NCBI GenBank assembly: GCA_035301265.1
Contig: DATGUP010000003.1
Coordinates: forward strand, 62,001 to 126,000
Length of the DNA stretch: 64,000 nucleotides
From: DATGUP01 sp035301265
Lineage (GTDB): Bacteria > Bacillota > Bacilli > Bacillales > Amphibacillaceae
Direction of reading: 5' to 3'
Shown: one piece after another, positions 34,622-43,089 of the stretch
Layout: every line of letters begins with the position of its first letter
How positions within the stretch are numbered: the first letter of the stretch is position 1
The notes under the pieces: model-generated
Database searches by the model: none
What the model saw: the letters and a program-made list of their open reading frames with translations, nothing else
Told to the model about the DNA's origin: nothing
Position numbers and translations under genes: made by a program

Positions 34622-34728
34622 GACATATGTTCTGCCCTTTTTAGCAACTTAGTTGATTGCATAAAAATTCCCTTACGGGGAGATACTGACCATGAACAGC
34701 ATCACGAACTGGGAGGGCAGAACATGTC
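34622..34728 (+). promoter_or_regulatory. Inverted repeat that can sequester the sigG start on read-through mRNA
   Basis: The 17-base arm at 34622-34638 (reads GACATATGTTCTGCCCT) is complementary to 34714-34728, apart from a two-base AT bulge. The right arm covers most of the SD (GGGAGG 34711-34716) and the ATG 34724. The left arm lies upstream of the sigma-F promoter, so only read-through RNA from sigE would carry both arms. Confidence 0.7.
34659..34687 (+). promoter_or_regulatory. Sigma-F promoter of sigG
   Basis: GCATA (34659-34663) and GGAGATACT (34679-34687) are 15 bases apart. They match the sigma-F form GYWTA-N15-GGNRANAHT at every defined base. It lies 37 bases upstream of the sigG start. 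Confidence 0.78.
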
Positions 34729-35503
34729 AAGACATAAAGTCGAAATATGTGGTGTTGATACATCAACGTTACCTGTTTTAACAAACGAAGAAATGCGTGA
34801 ATTATTTTTGCAAATGCAAGAAGGAAATTTGACAGCTAGAGAAAAACTCGTCAATGGTAATTTACGGCTCGTGTTAAGCGTTATTCAACGTTTCAATAAC
34901 CGCGGCGAATACGTCGATGACTTATTTCAAGTTGGCTGTATCGGTCTTATGAAATCCATCGATAATTTCGATCTTGGACATAATGTCAGATTTTCTACTT
35001 ATGCCGTTCCCATGATCATCGGAGAAATCAGACGATATTTACGGGACAATAACCCGATTCGCGTATCTCGATCATTGCGAGATATTGCATATAAAGCGTT
35101 GCAAGTAAGAGAAAAGCTGATCAATAAAACATCGAAAGAGCCGACACCGATGGAAATTGCTGAAGAAATGGGTATCCCGCATTCAGAAATCGTATTTGCC
35201 TTGGATGCGATTCAAGACCCCGTTTCATTATATGAACCGATTTATAACGATGGTGGGGATCCGATATATGTTATGGATCAGCTGGGAGATGAAAAAGAAA
35301 AAGATTCGACATGGACAGACAAGCTCTCTTTAAAAGAAGGTATGCACCGATTGAATGAACGCGAGAAAATGATTTTGAACAAACGTTTTTTCCAAGGAAA
35401 AACACAGATGGAGGTCGCAGATGAAATCGGTATTTCTCAAGCCCAAGTTTCTCGACTTGAGAAAGCGGCTATCGATCAAATGAATAAACAAATGTTTGAG
35501 TGA
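34724..35503 (+). CDS. sigG: RNA polymerase sporulation sigma factor G
   Basis: A 259-residue sigma factor for late forespore genes. It starts SRHKVEICGVDTSTLPVL as SigG does. Region 2 has RLVLSVIQRFNNRGEYVDD and NFDLGHNVRFSTYAVPMI; region 3 has NNPIRVSRSLRDIAYKA; region 4 ends EVADEIGISQAQVSRLEK. It is made in the forespore from a sigma-F promoter and is held back until engulfment. ATG 34724 has GGAGG seven bases before it, inside an inverted repeat. A terminator follows. Confidence 0.98.
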   Translation: MSRHKVEICGVDTSTLPVLTNEEMRELFLQMQEGNLTAREKLVNGNLRLVLSVIQRFNNRGEYVDDLFQVGCIGLMKSIDNFDLGHNVRFSTYAVPMIIGEIRRYLRDNNPIRVSRSLRDIAYKALQVREKLINKTSKEPTPMEIAEEMGIPHSEIVFALDAIQDPVSLYEPIYNDGGDPIYVMDQLGDEKEKDSTWTDKLSLKEGMHRLNEREKMILNKRFFQGKTQMEVADEIGISQAQVSRLEKAAIDQMNKQMFE

Positions 35504-35523
35504 TAAAGGTTGTCAGTTAAAAT

Positions 35524-35556
35524 GTAGTTCAGTTAAAACTGGACTACTTTTTTATT
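35524..35556 (+). terminator. Rho-independent terminator of sigG
   Basis: A 10-base stem (GTAGTTCAGT 35524-35533 with ACTGGACTAC 35538-35547, one G-T pair) has a four-base loop. It is followed by TTTTTTATTT. Confidence 0.88.
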
Positions 35557-35752
35557 TCGCTACAGACAGCCGTTTTCCGACTAGTTTCCTTAGGGGCTTA
35601 TGGGTATCTTTAGTGAATGAAGCCGTTAAATTGCGATGTAACATTTAAATGATTACATTCTTGCATGTTTCTTGGGCCCAAGCTCTTTTTTGTTAACTTC
35701 TAATTTTTCCCTGTCTTTTGCATAGGAATGTATAAAGGAAGGTGAAGCAGCT

Positions 35753-36025
35753 TTGGTTTTATTATCAGAATTGCAAATTAAAGAAGTCATTGTGATGGAA
35801 AACGGTAGACGGCTGGGACATATCGCCGATTTGGAAATCGATGGAGATAGCGGAAAAATCATTGCTCTTATCGTTCTTGTACGTGGGAGAAATGGGGGTT
35901 TTTTTAGTAAAACAGACGAGGTGCTGATTTATTGGGAGCAAATTGTTACTATCGGCGCAGACGTCATACTCGTAGAAAATGTGGAAAAACCGACGCTTTA
36001 TACGGACCAACCTCATCCTTATTAA
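35753..36025 (+). CDS. ylmC: YlmC/YmxH family sporulation protein (PRC-barrel)
   Basis: A 90-residue PRC-barrel protein with LSELQIKEVIVMENGRRLG, followed by DLEIDGDSGKIIALIV, the pattern of the YlmC/YmxH sporulation group. It has no membrane segment. The molecular role is unknown. The start TTG 35753 has AAGGAAGGTG upstream. It stands after sigG as in B. subtilis, with a 249-base gap containing the sigG terminator and a GC-rich palindrome (35671-35682). Confidence 0.87.
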   Translation: MVLLSELQIKEVIVMENGRRLGHIADLEIDGDSGKIIALIVLVRGRNGGFFSKTDEVLIYWEQIVTIGADVILVENVEKPTLYTDQPHPY

Positions 36026-36087
36026 CATGTCGACGAAATGGATAAATATGATAAAATGGTTGATAAATATGATGGGTGGCGATCGTG

Positions 36088-36894
36088 ATGAGGGAACCGT
36101 TTCAATTGCATGCTGGAATATGTTACTTAGCACAATGGCAGGCCGAACGCCCGCAACTAAGGGCTGGATTTACAACGCGGAACGGGGGGGTTAGCAAACC
36201 GCCATTTGCTAGCTTCAATCTCGGATTGCACGTTTCGGATCAATATGATCATGTCATTACTAATAGAAAAATGTTGGCTGATAAATTAGGTATGCCGCTT
36301 GATGATTGGGTCGCGGGAGAGCAGGTACATTCAACACACGTGGAAATCGTCCGAACGAACGATAAAGGAAAAGGGTCACGACATCATGATACGGCATTAA
36401 AGGGAACGGATGGACTTGTTGTGAAGCAATCCGGGATCCTTTGTACAGCGTTTTTTGCCGATTGTGTTCCGCTATATTTTTTTGATCCTCAAACGGGCTG
36501 TCTTGGTCTTGCTCATGCTGGTTGGAAAGGAACGGTTGGCGAGATAGCTCGAAAGATGGTCGAAAAAATGAAGGAAGCCGGTGCAACCATCTCAAATATT
36601 CGCGTAGCGATTGGACCGTGCATAGCAAAAGAAGCATATGAAGTCGACGATCAAGTGATGAAACATATCAAACGAGAGTATGCAGAACAAGCAAGTGAAG
36701 CGAAGGAAAATGGGCGTTATTTATTGGATTTAAAGCGATTGAATATGGAAATTCTTTTAAATCAGGGCGTTTTACGTCATAATATAGCTATTACAAACTA
36801 CTGCACTTTCCGTGATGCGTCTTTATTTTTCTCCCACCGCAGAGATGGCGGAAAAACGGGGAGAATGCTTGCATTTATCGGCTATTTGCCATAA
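36088..36894 (+). CDS. pgeF: Peptidoglycan editing factor PgeF / purine nucleoside phosphorylase family (YlmD)
   Basis: A 268-residue protein of the YfiH/LACC1 family. Metal-site residues are visible: VAGEQVHSTHVEIV (His), FFADCVPLYFFDP (Cys) and GLAHAGWKGTVGEI (His). SNIRVAIGPCIAKEAYEV follows. Family members have purine nucleoside phosphorylase and deaminase activity, and E. coli PgeF corrects mis-incorporated residues in peptidoglycan precursors. ATG 36088 has GGTGG eight bases upstream; in-frame GTG codons at 36076 and 36085 are less likely. ylmE follows closely. Confidence 0.9.
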   Translation: MREPFQLHAGICYLAQWQAERPQLRAGFTTRNGGVSKPPFASFNLGLHVSDQYDHVITNRKMLADKLGMPLDDWVAGEQVHSTHVEIVRTNDKGKGSRHHDTALKGTDGLVVKQSGILCTAFFADCVPLYFFDPQTGCLGLAHAGWKGTVGEIARKMVEKMKEAGATISNIRVAIGPCIAKEAYEVDDQVMKHIKREYAEQASEAKENGRYLLDLKRLNMEILLNQGVLRHNIAITNYCTFRDASLFFSHRRDGGKTGRMLAFIGYLP

Positions 36895-36912
36895 TGTTGA
36901 CAGGGGGGATTG

Positions 36913-37599
36913 ATGGTTATGAATGTAGCTGATCGTTTAAACAAGATTCAACAAACGATTGGACAAGCATGCCAGAAAAGCAATCGCAATATTCAAGACA
37001 TAACCATTATAGGAGTTACAAAATATGTTACAATAGAACGAGCGAAAGAAACGATTGATGCAGGCGTTACCAATCTAGGAGAAAACCGTCTTGACGAATT
37101 TTTGGAAAAATACAACGCAATTGGCCAGCATGCCGATTGGCATTTTATCGGGACGTTACAATCGAGAAAAGTAAAGGATGTTGTCGATAAGGTTGTTGCC
37201 ATCCACTCCCTTGATCGCATGTCGCTTGCTAAAGAGATAAATAAGCGCGCTTCAAAACTGATGGATTGTTTTGTACAAGTTAATGTAAGTGGTGAGGCGA
37301 CTAAGCATGGCCTTGCCCCAGCCGATTTAATGCCCTTTATCGAGAAGATGCGCGATTTCCCTAACATTCATGTTATCGGCTTGATGACAATGGCTCCGTA
37401 TACAGATGATGAACATGTGATTCGGCAAACGTTTAAAACGTTGGCCTCCCTCAGAGATGAAGTGAGAGATCGACAGTATGCCCACGCACCGTGCAAATAC
37501 TTGTCTATGGGCATGAGCAACGATTACCGCATTGCTGTTGAAGAAGGGGCTACGCATATACGTATTGGATCTGAGTTAGTCGGAAAGAAAGCGAAATGA
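36913..37599 (+). CDS. ylmE: PLP homeostasis protein YlmE (YggS family)
   Basis: A protein of about 228 residues of the YggS/PROSC family, a single-domain alanine-racemase fold that binds pyridoxal phosphate without known catalysis. The PLP lysine lies in IIGVTKYVTIERA near residue 35. Other motifs are NLGENRLDEFLEKY, WHFIGTLQSRKVKDVV and the C-terminal SMGMSNDYRIAVEEGATHIRIG. The SD GGGGGG (36903-36908) serves ATG 36913 or ATG 36919. sepF starts within ten bases of the end. Confidence 0.94.
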   Translation: MVMNVADRLNKIQQTIGQACQKSNRNIQDITIIGVTKYVTIERAKETIDAGVTNLGENRLDEFLEKYNAIGQHADWHFIGTLQSRKVKDVVDKVVAIHSLDRMSLAKEINKRASKLMDCFVQVNVSGEATKHGLAPADLMPFIEKMRDFPNIHVIGLMTMAPYTDDEHVIRQTFKTLASLRDEVRDRQYAHAPCKYLSMGMSNDYRIAVEEGATHIRIGSELVGKKAK

Positions 37600-37609
37600 G
37601 GTGATAAGC

Positions 37610-38029
37610 ATGAGCATAAAAAATAAAATCAAAGACTTTTTCACGCTGGATGAAGAATATGAATACGTTGAAGAAGAAGAGGCCGAGCTTGTCCCACAGT
37701 ATCAAAACAAACAAAATGTCATTAATTTAACTAAGATGCAAAATCCAACATCAAAAGTTGTACTTTGCGAACCAAAAACGTATAATGAAGCTCAAGAGAT
37801 CGCTGACAACATCGTGAATCGAAGGGCGGTTGTGATTAACTTACAGCGCATCGATCACGAGCAAGCGCGGCGGGTGGTTGATTTTTTAAGTGGAACGGTT
37901 TATGCCTTAAATGGTGATATTCAAAAGCTTGGGTCAGAAACCTTTCTTTGTACACCCGACAATGTTGATATATCCGGAACCATTTCCGGATCACCGCACG
38001 ATGAAGATGAATTTGAAAAAGGATGGTAG
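37610..38029 (+). CDS. sepF: Cell division protein SepF
   Basis: A 139-residue protein that binds FtsZ and the membrane. The N-terminal amphipathic segment MSIKNKIKDFFTL, an acidic linker, and the C-terminal SepF core (VVLCEPKTYNEAQEIADNI and RRVVDFLSGTVYALNGD) are all present. It bundles FtsZ filaments and supports septum formation. ATG 37610 has GAGGTG six bases before it, overlapping the ylmE stop. Confidence 0.95.
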   Translation: MSIKNKIKDFFTLDEEYEYVEEEEAELVPQYQNKQNVINLTKMQNPTSKVVLCEPKTYNEAQEIADNIVNRRAVVINLQRIDHEQARRVVDFLSGTVYALNGDIQKLGSETFLCTPDNVDISGTISGSPHDEDEFEKGW

Positions 38030-38032
38030 CAC

Positions 38033-38305
38033 ATGGATTTGGTTTTTGTATTAGGCTATAGAATACTGCAATTATACAGCTTTGCCATTATTATTTACGT
38101 TCTCATGTCTTGGTTTCCCGGAGCGCGTGAATCGTCATTCGGTTTATTGCTCGGCCGTATTTGTGAGCCATATCTGGAAGTTTTTCGCAAATTTATCCCG
38201 CCGTTGGGCATGATTGATATATCACCAATCGTGGCTATTCTCGTTCTTGGGCTAGCCCAAAGAGGTTTGTTTCAATTGCAAAACATGCTTATAACAGGGT
38301 TTTAG
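38033..38305 (+). CDS. ylmG: YggT family membrane protein YlmG
   Basis: A 90-residue membrane protein with two hydrophobic regions (LQLYSFAIIIYVLMSWFPGA and IDISPIVAILVLGLAQRG) and the conserved PYLEVFRKFIPPLG between them, the YggT pattern. Homologues affect cell division or chloroplast nucleoid distribution; the exact activity is unknown. It starts three bases after sepF and ends two bases before ylmH, so it is part of a tight operon. Confidence 0.92.
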   Translation: MDLVFVLGYRILQLYSFAIIIYVLMSWFPGARESSFGLLLGRICEPYLEVFRKFIPPLGMIDISPIVAILVLGLAQRGLFQLQNMLITGF

Positions 38306-38307
38306 CA

Positions 38308-39087
38308 GTGGATATTTATCAACACTTTCGCAAAGATGAACACCCGTTTATTGATCAAATATTGACATGGCGGGAACAAGTCGAACGAACTTATCGTCCG
38401 CGATTAACCGACTTTCTCGATCCACGCGAGCAACAAATCCTTGCTATGCTTGTTGGAACAGAAGCCGATGATCTACAACTTAAACAGTTTGGCGGCGGCA
38501 AATATACCGAAAGAAAACGAGCGCTCATTGCACCATTTTATGAACCGGTGACCGAAGATATGTTTCAATTAGCATTGCTCGAGACAAGTTATCCGAACAA
38601 GTTCGTAACGATTTCCCACCGCGATGTCTTGGGGGCATTTTTATCGCTTGGGTTAAAGCGAACAAAACTCGGTGATATATTCGTCGGGGACAGATGCATT
38701 CAAATGGTTACAACCGGTGACATTGCACCATTTGTCATGGTTCATTTAACAAGGATTAAACATGCGAAGGTTGTTTTTAAGGAAAAACCGTTAGCCACTT
38801 TACAGGAGAAGCAGCACGATTGGGACGAGAAAATGACAACCGTCGCATCATTGAGACTGGATGCCGTTTTGAAAAGTATTTATAACATGTCAAGAAAAGA
38901 TGCCGCAAGCGTGATTGCTGCTGAGCACGTAAAAGTTAATTTCAAAGTTATCGACGATGCCAAGTTCATTCTTCAGGAGGGCGACATGCTTTCGGTGCGT
39001 GGGAAAGGTCGGAGCAAACTGGTGCGTATCAATGGGAAAACGAAAAAAGGCAAATGGCGAATCACAGCAGCGGTTCTACGATTTTAA
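38308..39087 (+). CDS. ylmH: S4 domain RNA-binding protein YlmH
   Basis: A 259-residue protein with an N-terminal YlmH-specific domain (FLDPREQQILAML near residue 37) and a C-terminal S4 RNA-binding domain (LRLDAVLKSIYNMSRKDAASVI near 190, ending at 259). In B. subtilis YlmH associates with the 50S subunit and can act in ribosome-associated quality control alongside RqcH; rqcH is also in this window. The start GTG 38308 lies two bases after ylmG. Confidence 0.9.
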   Translation: MDIYQHFRKDEHPFIDQILTWREQVERTYRPRLTDFLDPREQQILAMLVGTEADDLQLKQFGGGKYTERKRALIAPFYEPVTEDMFQLALLETSYPNKFVTISHRDVLGAFLSLGLKRTKLGDIFVGDRCIQMVTTGDIAPFVMVHLTRIKHAKVVFKEKPLATLQEKQHDWDEKMTTVASLRLDAVLKSIYNMSRKDAASVIAAEHVKVNFKVIDDAKFILQEGDMLSVRGKGRSKLVRINGKTKKGKWRITAAVLRF

Positions 39088-39183
39088 ACTGTAAAAGCCG
39101 GCAGCATACGCGATGTTATCGAAGAATTGCATTTATTTTTATCGAGTTTTTAAAGACCATTGATAGCGGAGGAGGTGGCCGAT

Positions 39184-39687
39184 GTGCCGTTAACACCACT
39201 GGATATTCATAACAAAGAATTTTCGAGAAGTTTTCGTGGTTATGATGAAGATGAAGTGAATGAATTTTTAGATCAAGTGATTAAAGATTATGAAATGGTC
39301 ATCCGGGAAAAAAAAGAACTTGAAGAACAAGTCGAACAGCTCAAAGAAAAATTAGGTCATTTTACAAATATTGAAGAGACGCTTAATAAGTCTATTTTAG
39401 TAGCGCAGGAGACAGCCGAAGAAGTGAAAGGAAATGCCACAAAAGAGTCGAAGTTGATTATAAAAGAAGCAGAGAAAAATGCAGACCGAATTATCAATGA
39501 AGCGTTGAACAAATCGCGTCGTATTTCGATGGAAGTCGAAGAGCTAAAAAAACAAGCTAAAGTTTTCCGAACGCGATTGAAAATGCTTGTTGAGGCGCAA
39601 TTGGATATGATTGATAACGATGATTGGGAAGAGTTGCTCGGTGAAGAAGTTGGTGAGGAAATGGAACTGGCAGAACAAGAATCATAA
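39184..39687 (+). CDS. divIVA: Cell division initiation protein DivIVA
   Basis: A 167-residue coiled-coil protein that recognises negatively curved membrane at poles and septa. The lipid-binding N-terminus LTPLDIHNKEFSRSFRGYD and DEVNEFLDQVIKDYEMV are typical, followed by long coiled coils at about 32-70 and 85-145 and an acidic tail. GTG 39184 has GGAGGAGG upstream (39168-39175) and gives the standard MPLTPLDIH start; an ATG two bases earlier is out of frame. Confidence 0.95.
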   Translation: MPLTPLDIHNKEFSRSFRGYDEDEVNEFLDQVIKDYEMVIREKKELEEQVEQLKEKLGHFTNIEETLNKSILVAQETAEEVKGNATKESKLIIKEAEKNADRIINEALNKSRRISMEVEELKKQAKVFRTRLKMLVEAQLDMIDNDDWEELLGEEVGEEMELAEQES

Positions 39688-39739
39688 GCCTTGACGAATT
39701 ATTGAATTTTACATATAATTCATAAACAATAACAGTGAA

Positions 39740-39988
39740 ATGATACCGATATGATGACGGAGACAGTACAATGTTTCAAGCCTGTTCAAGCGAGTCAGGG
39801 ATGGTGTAAGCCTGACACAGCGAAACATTTGGAAGATCACTCCCGAGTATCCATTTCGAACGGCATCTAGTAGAAATGGACGTTTGTCCGCGTTAAGGCC
39901 AATAAGTGAATTTAAACATGTTTTTAAATTCATAAGGGTGGTACCGCGGGTCCTCTCGTCCCTTTTTGGGATGTGAGGATTTTTTTAT
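39740..39988 (+). promoter_or_regulatory. T-box riboswitch (isoleucine) controlling ileS
   Basis: The T-box sequence AAGGGTGGTACCGCGG is intact at 39934-39949. It is preceded by a stem III-like hairpin (GAATTTAAA paired with TTTAAATTC, about 39908-39932). A terminator follows: stem 39951-39980 and seven T at 39981-39987. A likely specifier codon is ATC at 39836-39838 in the stem I region, matching isoleucine and the downstream gene. Uncharged tRNA-Ile would stabilise the antiterminator and turn ileS on. This accounts for most of the 377-base gap between divIVA and ileS. Confidence 0.92.
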
Positions 39989-40064
39989 TGTTTTGATTAA
40001 TCTTACGGTCACCTCTATTAAGCAGGAAATCTGAGAATAGAAAGCCACGAAGGAGGATATAAAA

Positions 40065-42821
40065 ATGGATTATAAAGAAACATTACTTATGCCGAAAACG
40101 CAATTTCCGATGCGAGGTAATTTGCCGAAAAACGAACCTAAAAGACGCCGCCAGTGGGAAGAGAATCAATTGTACCTTAAGGATCAGAAGCGAACAGAAG
40201 GACGGCCGTTGTTCATCTTGCATGACGGACCACCGTATGCGAATGGTGGCTTGCATATAGGGCATGCGCTGAACAAAATTTTAAAAGACTTTATTACTCG
40301 TTATAAATCGATGACAGGTTACCACGCGCCCTTTGTTCCTGGATGGGATACGCATGGACTACCGATTGAGACAGCGCTGACGAAGAAGAAAAAAATTGAC
40401 CGCAAAAAGCTGAGCATTGCCGAATTCAGGCAAATGTGTGCTGACTATGCTATGGAACAGCTCGATCTTCAGCGTGAGGAATTTAAAGAATTAGGGGTTC
40501 GTGGCGATTGGGACAATCCGTATATTACACTGACGAAAGATTATGAAGCTGCACAGGTCAAAGTGTTCGGCGAAATGGCAAAGCGCGGCTATATTTACAA
40601 AGGGTTAAAACCCGTCCATTGGTCACCGTCATCAGAATCTGCTCTTGCCGAGGCTGAAATTGAATATTATGATAAACGCTCTCCATCCATCTACGTTGCT
40701 TTTTCAGTAAAAGATGGAAAAGGGCTTCTTGAAGATGGAGAAAAATTCATCATCTGGACAACAACGCCATGGACGATTCCGGCCAACCTTGGCATCACAG
40801 TTCACCCTGATTTAGAGTACGCTGTTGTAGCCGTCAAAGATGAAAAGTATGTCATCGCCCATAAGCTTCTCGATCATGTAGCAGCGGAATTGGAATGGGA
40901 AAATCCCGAAGTCATTAAGACGTTCAAAGGAAAAGAGGCTGACAGAGTAGTAGCCAAACATCCATTCTACGATCGCGATTCTCTCGTTATGCTCGGTGAA
41001 CATGTTACAACAGATGCCGGAACCGGCTGTGTGCATACGTCGCCAGGGCACGGGGAAGACGACTTCTATGTGTCAAAACGCTACGGCATTGATGCGCTTT
41101 GCCCTGTCGATGAAAAAGGAGTGTTCACTGAAGAAGCACCAGGTTTTGAAGGAATGTTTTACGATGACGCGAACAAAGCCGTGACAGAAAAACTGAAAGA
41201 GGTCGGTGCCCTGTTGAAGCTCGGGTTTATTACCCACTCTTATCCACATGACTGGCGAACGAAAAAACCGACGATTTTCCGAGCAACATCGCAGTGGTTT
41301 GCTTCGATTAAGGATTTTCGCCAAGATATATTGGAGGAAATTAAACAAATCAACTGGTATCCGAGCTGGGGAGAAACACGGCTGCACAATATGGTTCGCG
41401 ACCGTGAAGACTGGTGTATCTCTCGTCAGCGAACATGGGGAGTGCCAATTCCGGTCTTTTACGGCGAAGACGGCACACCGATTATTACAGATGAGACCAT
41501 CGAGCATGTATCTAAATTATTTGCTAAGCATGGTTCCAACATCTGGTTTGAGTGGGAAGCAGCGGATTTATTGCCTGAAGGCTTTACATCTGAACATAGT
41601 CCGAATGGTCTATTTACGAAAGAGACCGATATAATGGATGTCTGGTTCGACTCAGGCTCATCTCACGAAGCTGTGCTTGTCGGACGTGATGATCATCGTC
41701 GTCCTGCTGATGTTTATCTCGAGGGAAGTGATCAGTACCGCGGCTGGTTCAACTCATCACTGTCAACAGCGGTTGCAGTAACAGGTAAAGCACCGTACAA
41801 AACAGTTATCAGCCATGGGTTCACGATGGATGGTCAAGGTCGAAAGATGAGTAAATCGCTAGGAAATGTCATTGTCCCTTCAAAAGTTGTTAAACAACGT
41901 GGAGCAGATATCTTACGCTTGTGGGTGGCATCCGTCGATTACCAGGATGATGTGCGCATATCTGAAGATATATTAAATCAAGTTTCCGAGAGCTATCGAA
42001 AAATACGCAACACATTTCGTTTTATGCTCGGCAATCTCCATGACTTTGATCCAAAAACGGACCATGTCGCTAGAGAACAACTGGAAGAGATCGATCGATA
42101 CATGCTCCACCGGCTGCAAATGGTTGTGCAACAAGTGCATGAAGCGGTTGACAATTATCAGTTTTCGCCGATTTATCATGCTGTTCACAATTTCTGCGCC
42201 GATGACTTAAGCGCATTTTATCTGGATTTTGCCAAAGATATTTTATACATTGAAGCGAAGGATAACCACCGACGCCGCAGTATTCAAACCGTTTACTATG
42301 ACATGCTGACGACGCTTGTGAAGCTCTTGACACCGATCATTCCGCATACAGCAGAAGAGGTATGGGAATACATTCCACAAACTGAAGCCGAATTTGTCCA
42401 GTTAACGGATATTCCTGAACCGGAAACAGTATTCGATGATACGCGTGTGCTGGAAAAGTGGGAACACTTCATGTCTATTCGTGATGATGTCCTAAAAGCA
42501 TTGGAGAACGCTCGCAATAAAAAGGTGATCGGAAAACCGCTTGAGGCGAAGCTAACGATCGTACCAAAAGACGAAGTAACAAAAAACGTCTTAGCTGAGA
42601 TACCTCACTTGCATCAGCTGCTGATCGTTTCTCAAGCTGATGTTGTGGAAGAAGTCGAAGGTGCAGAAGAATTCCGCCATGTTGCTGTGAAAGTTGAAAG
42701 ACATCCAGGGGAAACGTGTGAACGTTGCTGGATGTCATCGAATACCGTCGGTGTAGACAAGAAGCATCCTAGCTTGTGCAGCCGCTGTGCAGATATTGTA
42801 AACAAACATTACTCCGCATAG
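40065..42821 (+). CDS. ileS: Isoleucyl-tRNA synthetase
   Basis: A 918-residue class I synthetase. The HIGH motif is at residues 64-67 (GGLHIGHALN), an editing domain spans the middle (TTTPWTIPANLGI), and KMSKS is at about 594-598. The C-terminal zinc ribbon has two CxxC pairs (CERCWM and CSRCAD). The zinc-finger form and length match the common bacterial, mupirocin-sensitive type rather than the eukaryote-like type. ATG 40065 has AGGAGG eight bases upstream. It is regulated by the upstream T-box and closed by a strong terminator. Confidence 0.98.
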   Translation: MDYKETLLMPKTQFPMRGNLPKNEPKRRRQWEENQLYLKDQKRTEGRPLFILHDGPPYANGGLHIGHALNKILKDFITRYKSMTGYHAPFVPGWDTHGLPIETALTKKKKIDRKKLSIAEFRQMCADYAMEQLDLQREEFKELGVRGDWDNPYITLTKDYEAAQVKVFGEMAKRGYIYKGLKPVHWSPSSESALAEAEIEYYDKRSPSIYVAFSVKDGKGLLEDGEKFIIWTTTPWTIPANLGITVHPDLEYAVVAVKDEKYVIAHKLLDHVAAELEWENPEVIKTFKGKEADRVVAKHPFYDRDSLVMLGEHVTTDAGTGCVHTSPGHGEDDFYVSKRYGIDALCPVDEKGVFTEEAPGFEGMFYDDANKAVTEKLKEVGALLKLGFITHSYPHDWRTKKPTIFRATSQWFASIKDFRQDILEEIKQINWYPSWGETRLHNMVRDREDWCISRQRTWGVPIPVFYGEDGTPIITDETIEHVSKLFAKHGSNIWFEWEAADLLPEGFTSEHSPNGLFTKETDIMDVWFDSGSSHEAVLVGRDDHRRPADVYLEGSDQYRGWFNSSLSTAVAVTGKAPYKTVISHGFTMDGQGRKMSKSLGNVIVPSKVVKQRGADILRLWVASVDYQDDVRISEDILNQVSESYRKIRNTFRFMLGNLHDFDPKTDHVAREQLEEIDRYMLHRLQMVVQQVHEAVDNYQFSPIYHAVHNFCADDLSAFYLDFAKDILYIEAKDNHRRRSIQTVYYDMLTTLVKLLTPIIPHTAEEVWEYIPQTEAEFVQLTDIPEPETVFDDTRVLEKWEHFMSIRDDVLKALENARNKKVIGKPLEAKLTIVPKDEVTKNVLAEIPHLHQLLIVSQADVVEEVEGAEEFRHVAVKVERHPGETCERCWMSSNTVGVDKKHPSLCSRCADIVNKHYSA

Positions 42822-42851
42822 TTTTATATAGAGATAGCTTTGAATAATAAT

Positions 42852-42897
42852 AAAACGGATTGGATCAAACTATTGCAACGATTCAATCCGTTTTTTG
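42852..42897 (+). terminator. Rho-independent terminator of ileS
   Basis: An 11-base stem (AAAACGGATTG 42852-42862 with CAATCCGTTTT 42884-42894) is followed by TT. It ends the ileS transcript. I see no gene in 42898-43089 beyond a 25-codon frame with no SD. Confidence 0.88.
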
Positions 42898-43089
42898 TGT
42901 GCCATTCATGCGCATATTCTTTCGGGTCGAAGTCCTGAGCTGTAAAGGAGATCGTAACAGTCAGCCAACGAACAAGGGAGGCTGAACTTTGTTTTATGTT
43001 TAATTGATTGAAAATAACCGATTGACAGTATAAGATGAATAAAGCATTGTAATCATAAAATGTGTGTCAGAAAAATTGGAGGAAATGGC

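Noticed and set aside
39709..39933. 74-codon minus-strand frame upstream of ileS
   Set aside because: It lies inside the T-box leader, whose RNA structure explains the sequence.
42914..42991. 25-codon frame MRIFFRVEVL... after the ileS terminator
   Set aside because: No SD, no family resemblance, too short to support.
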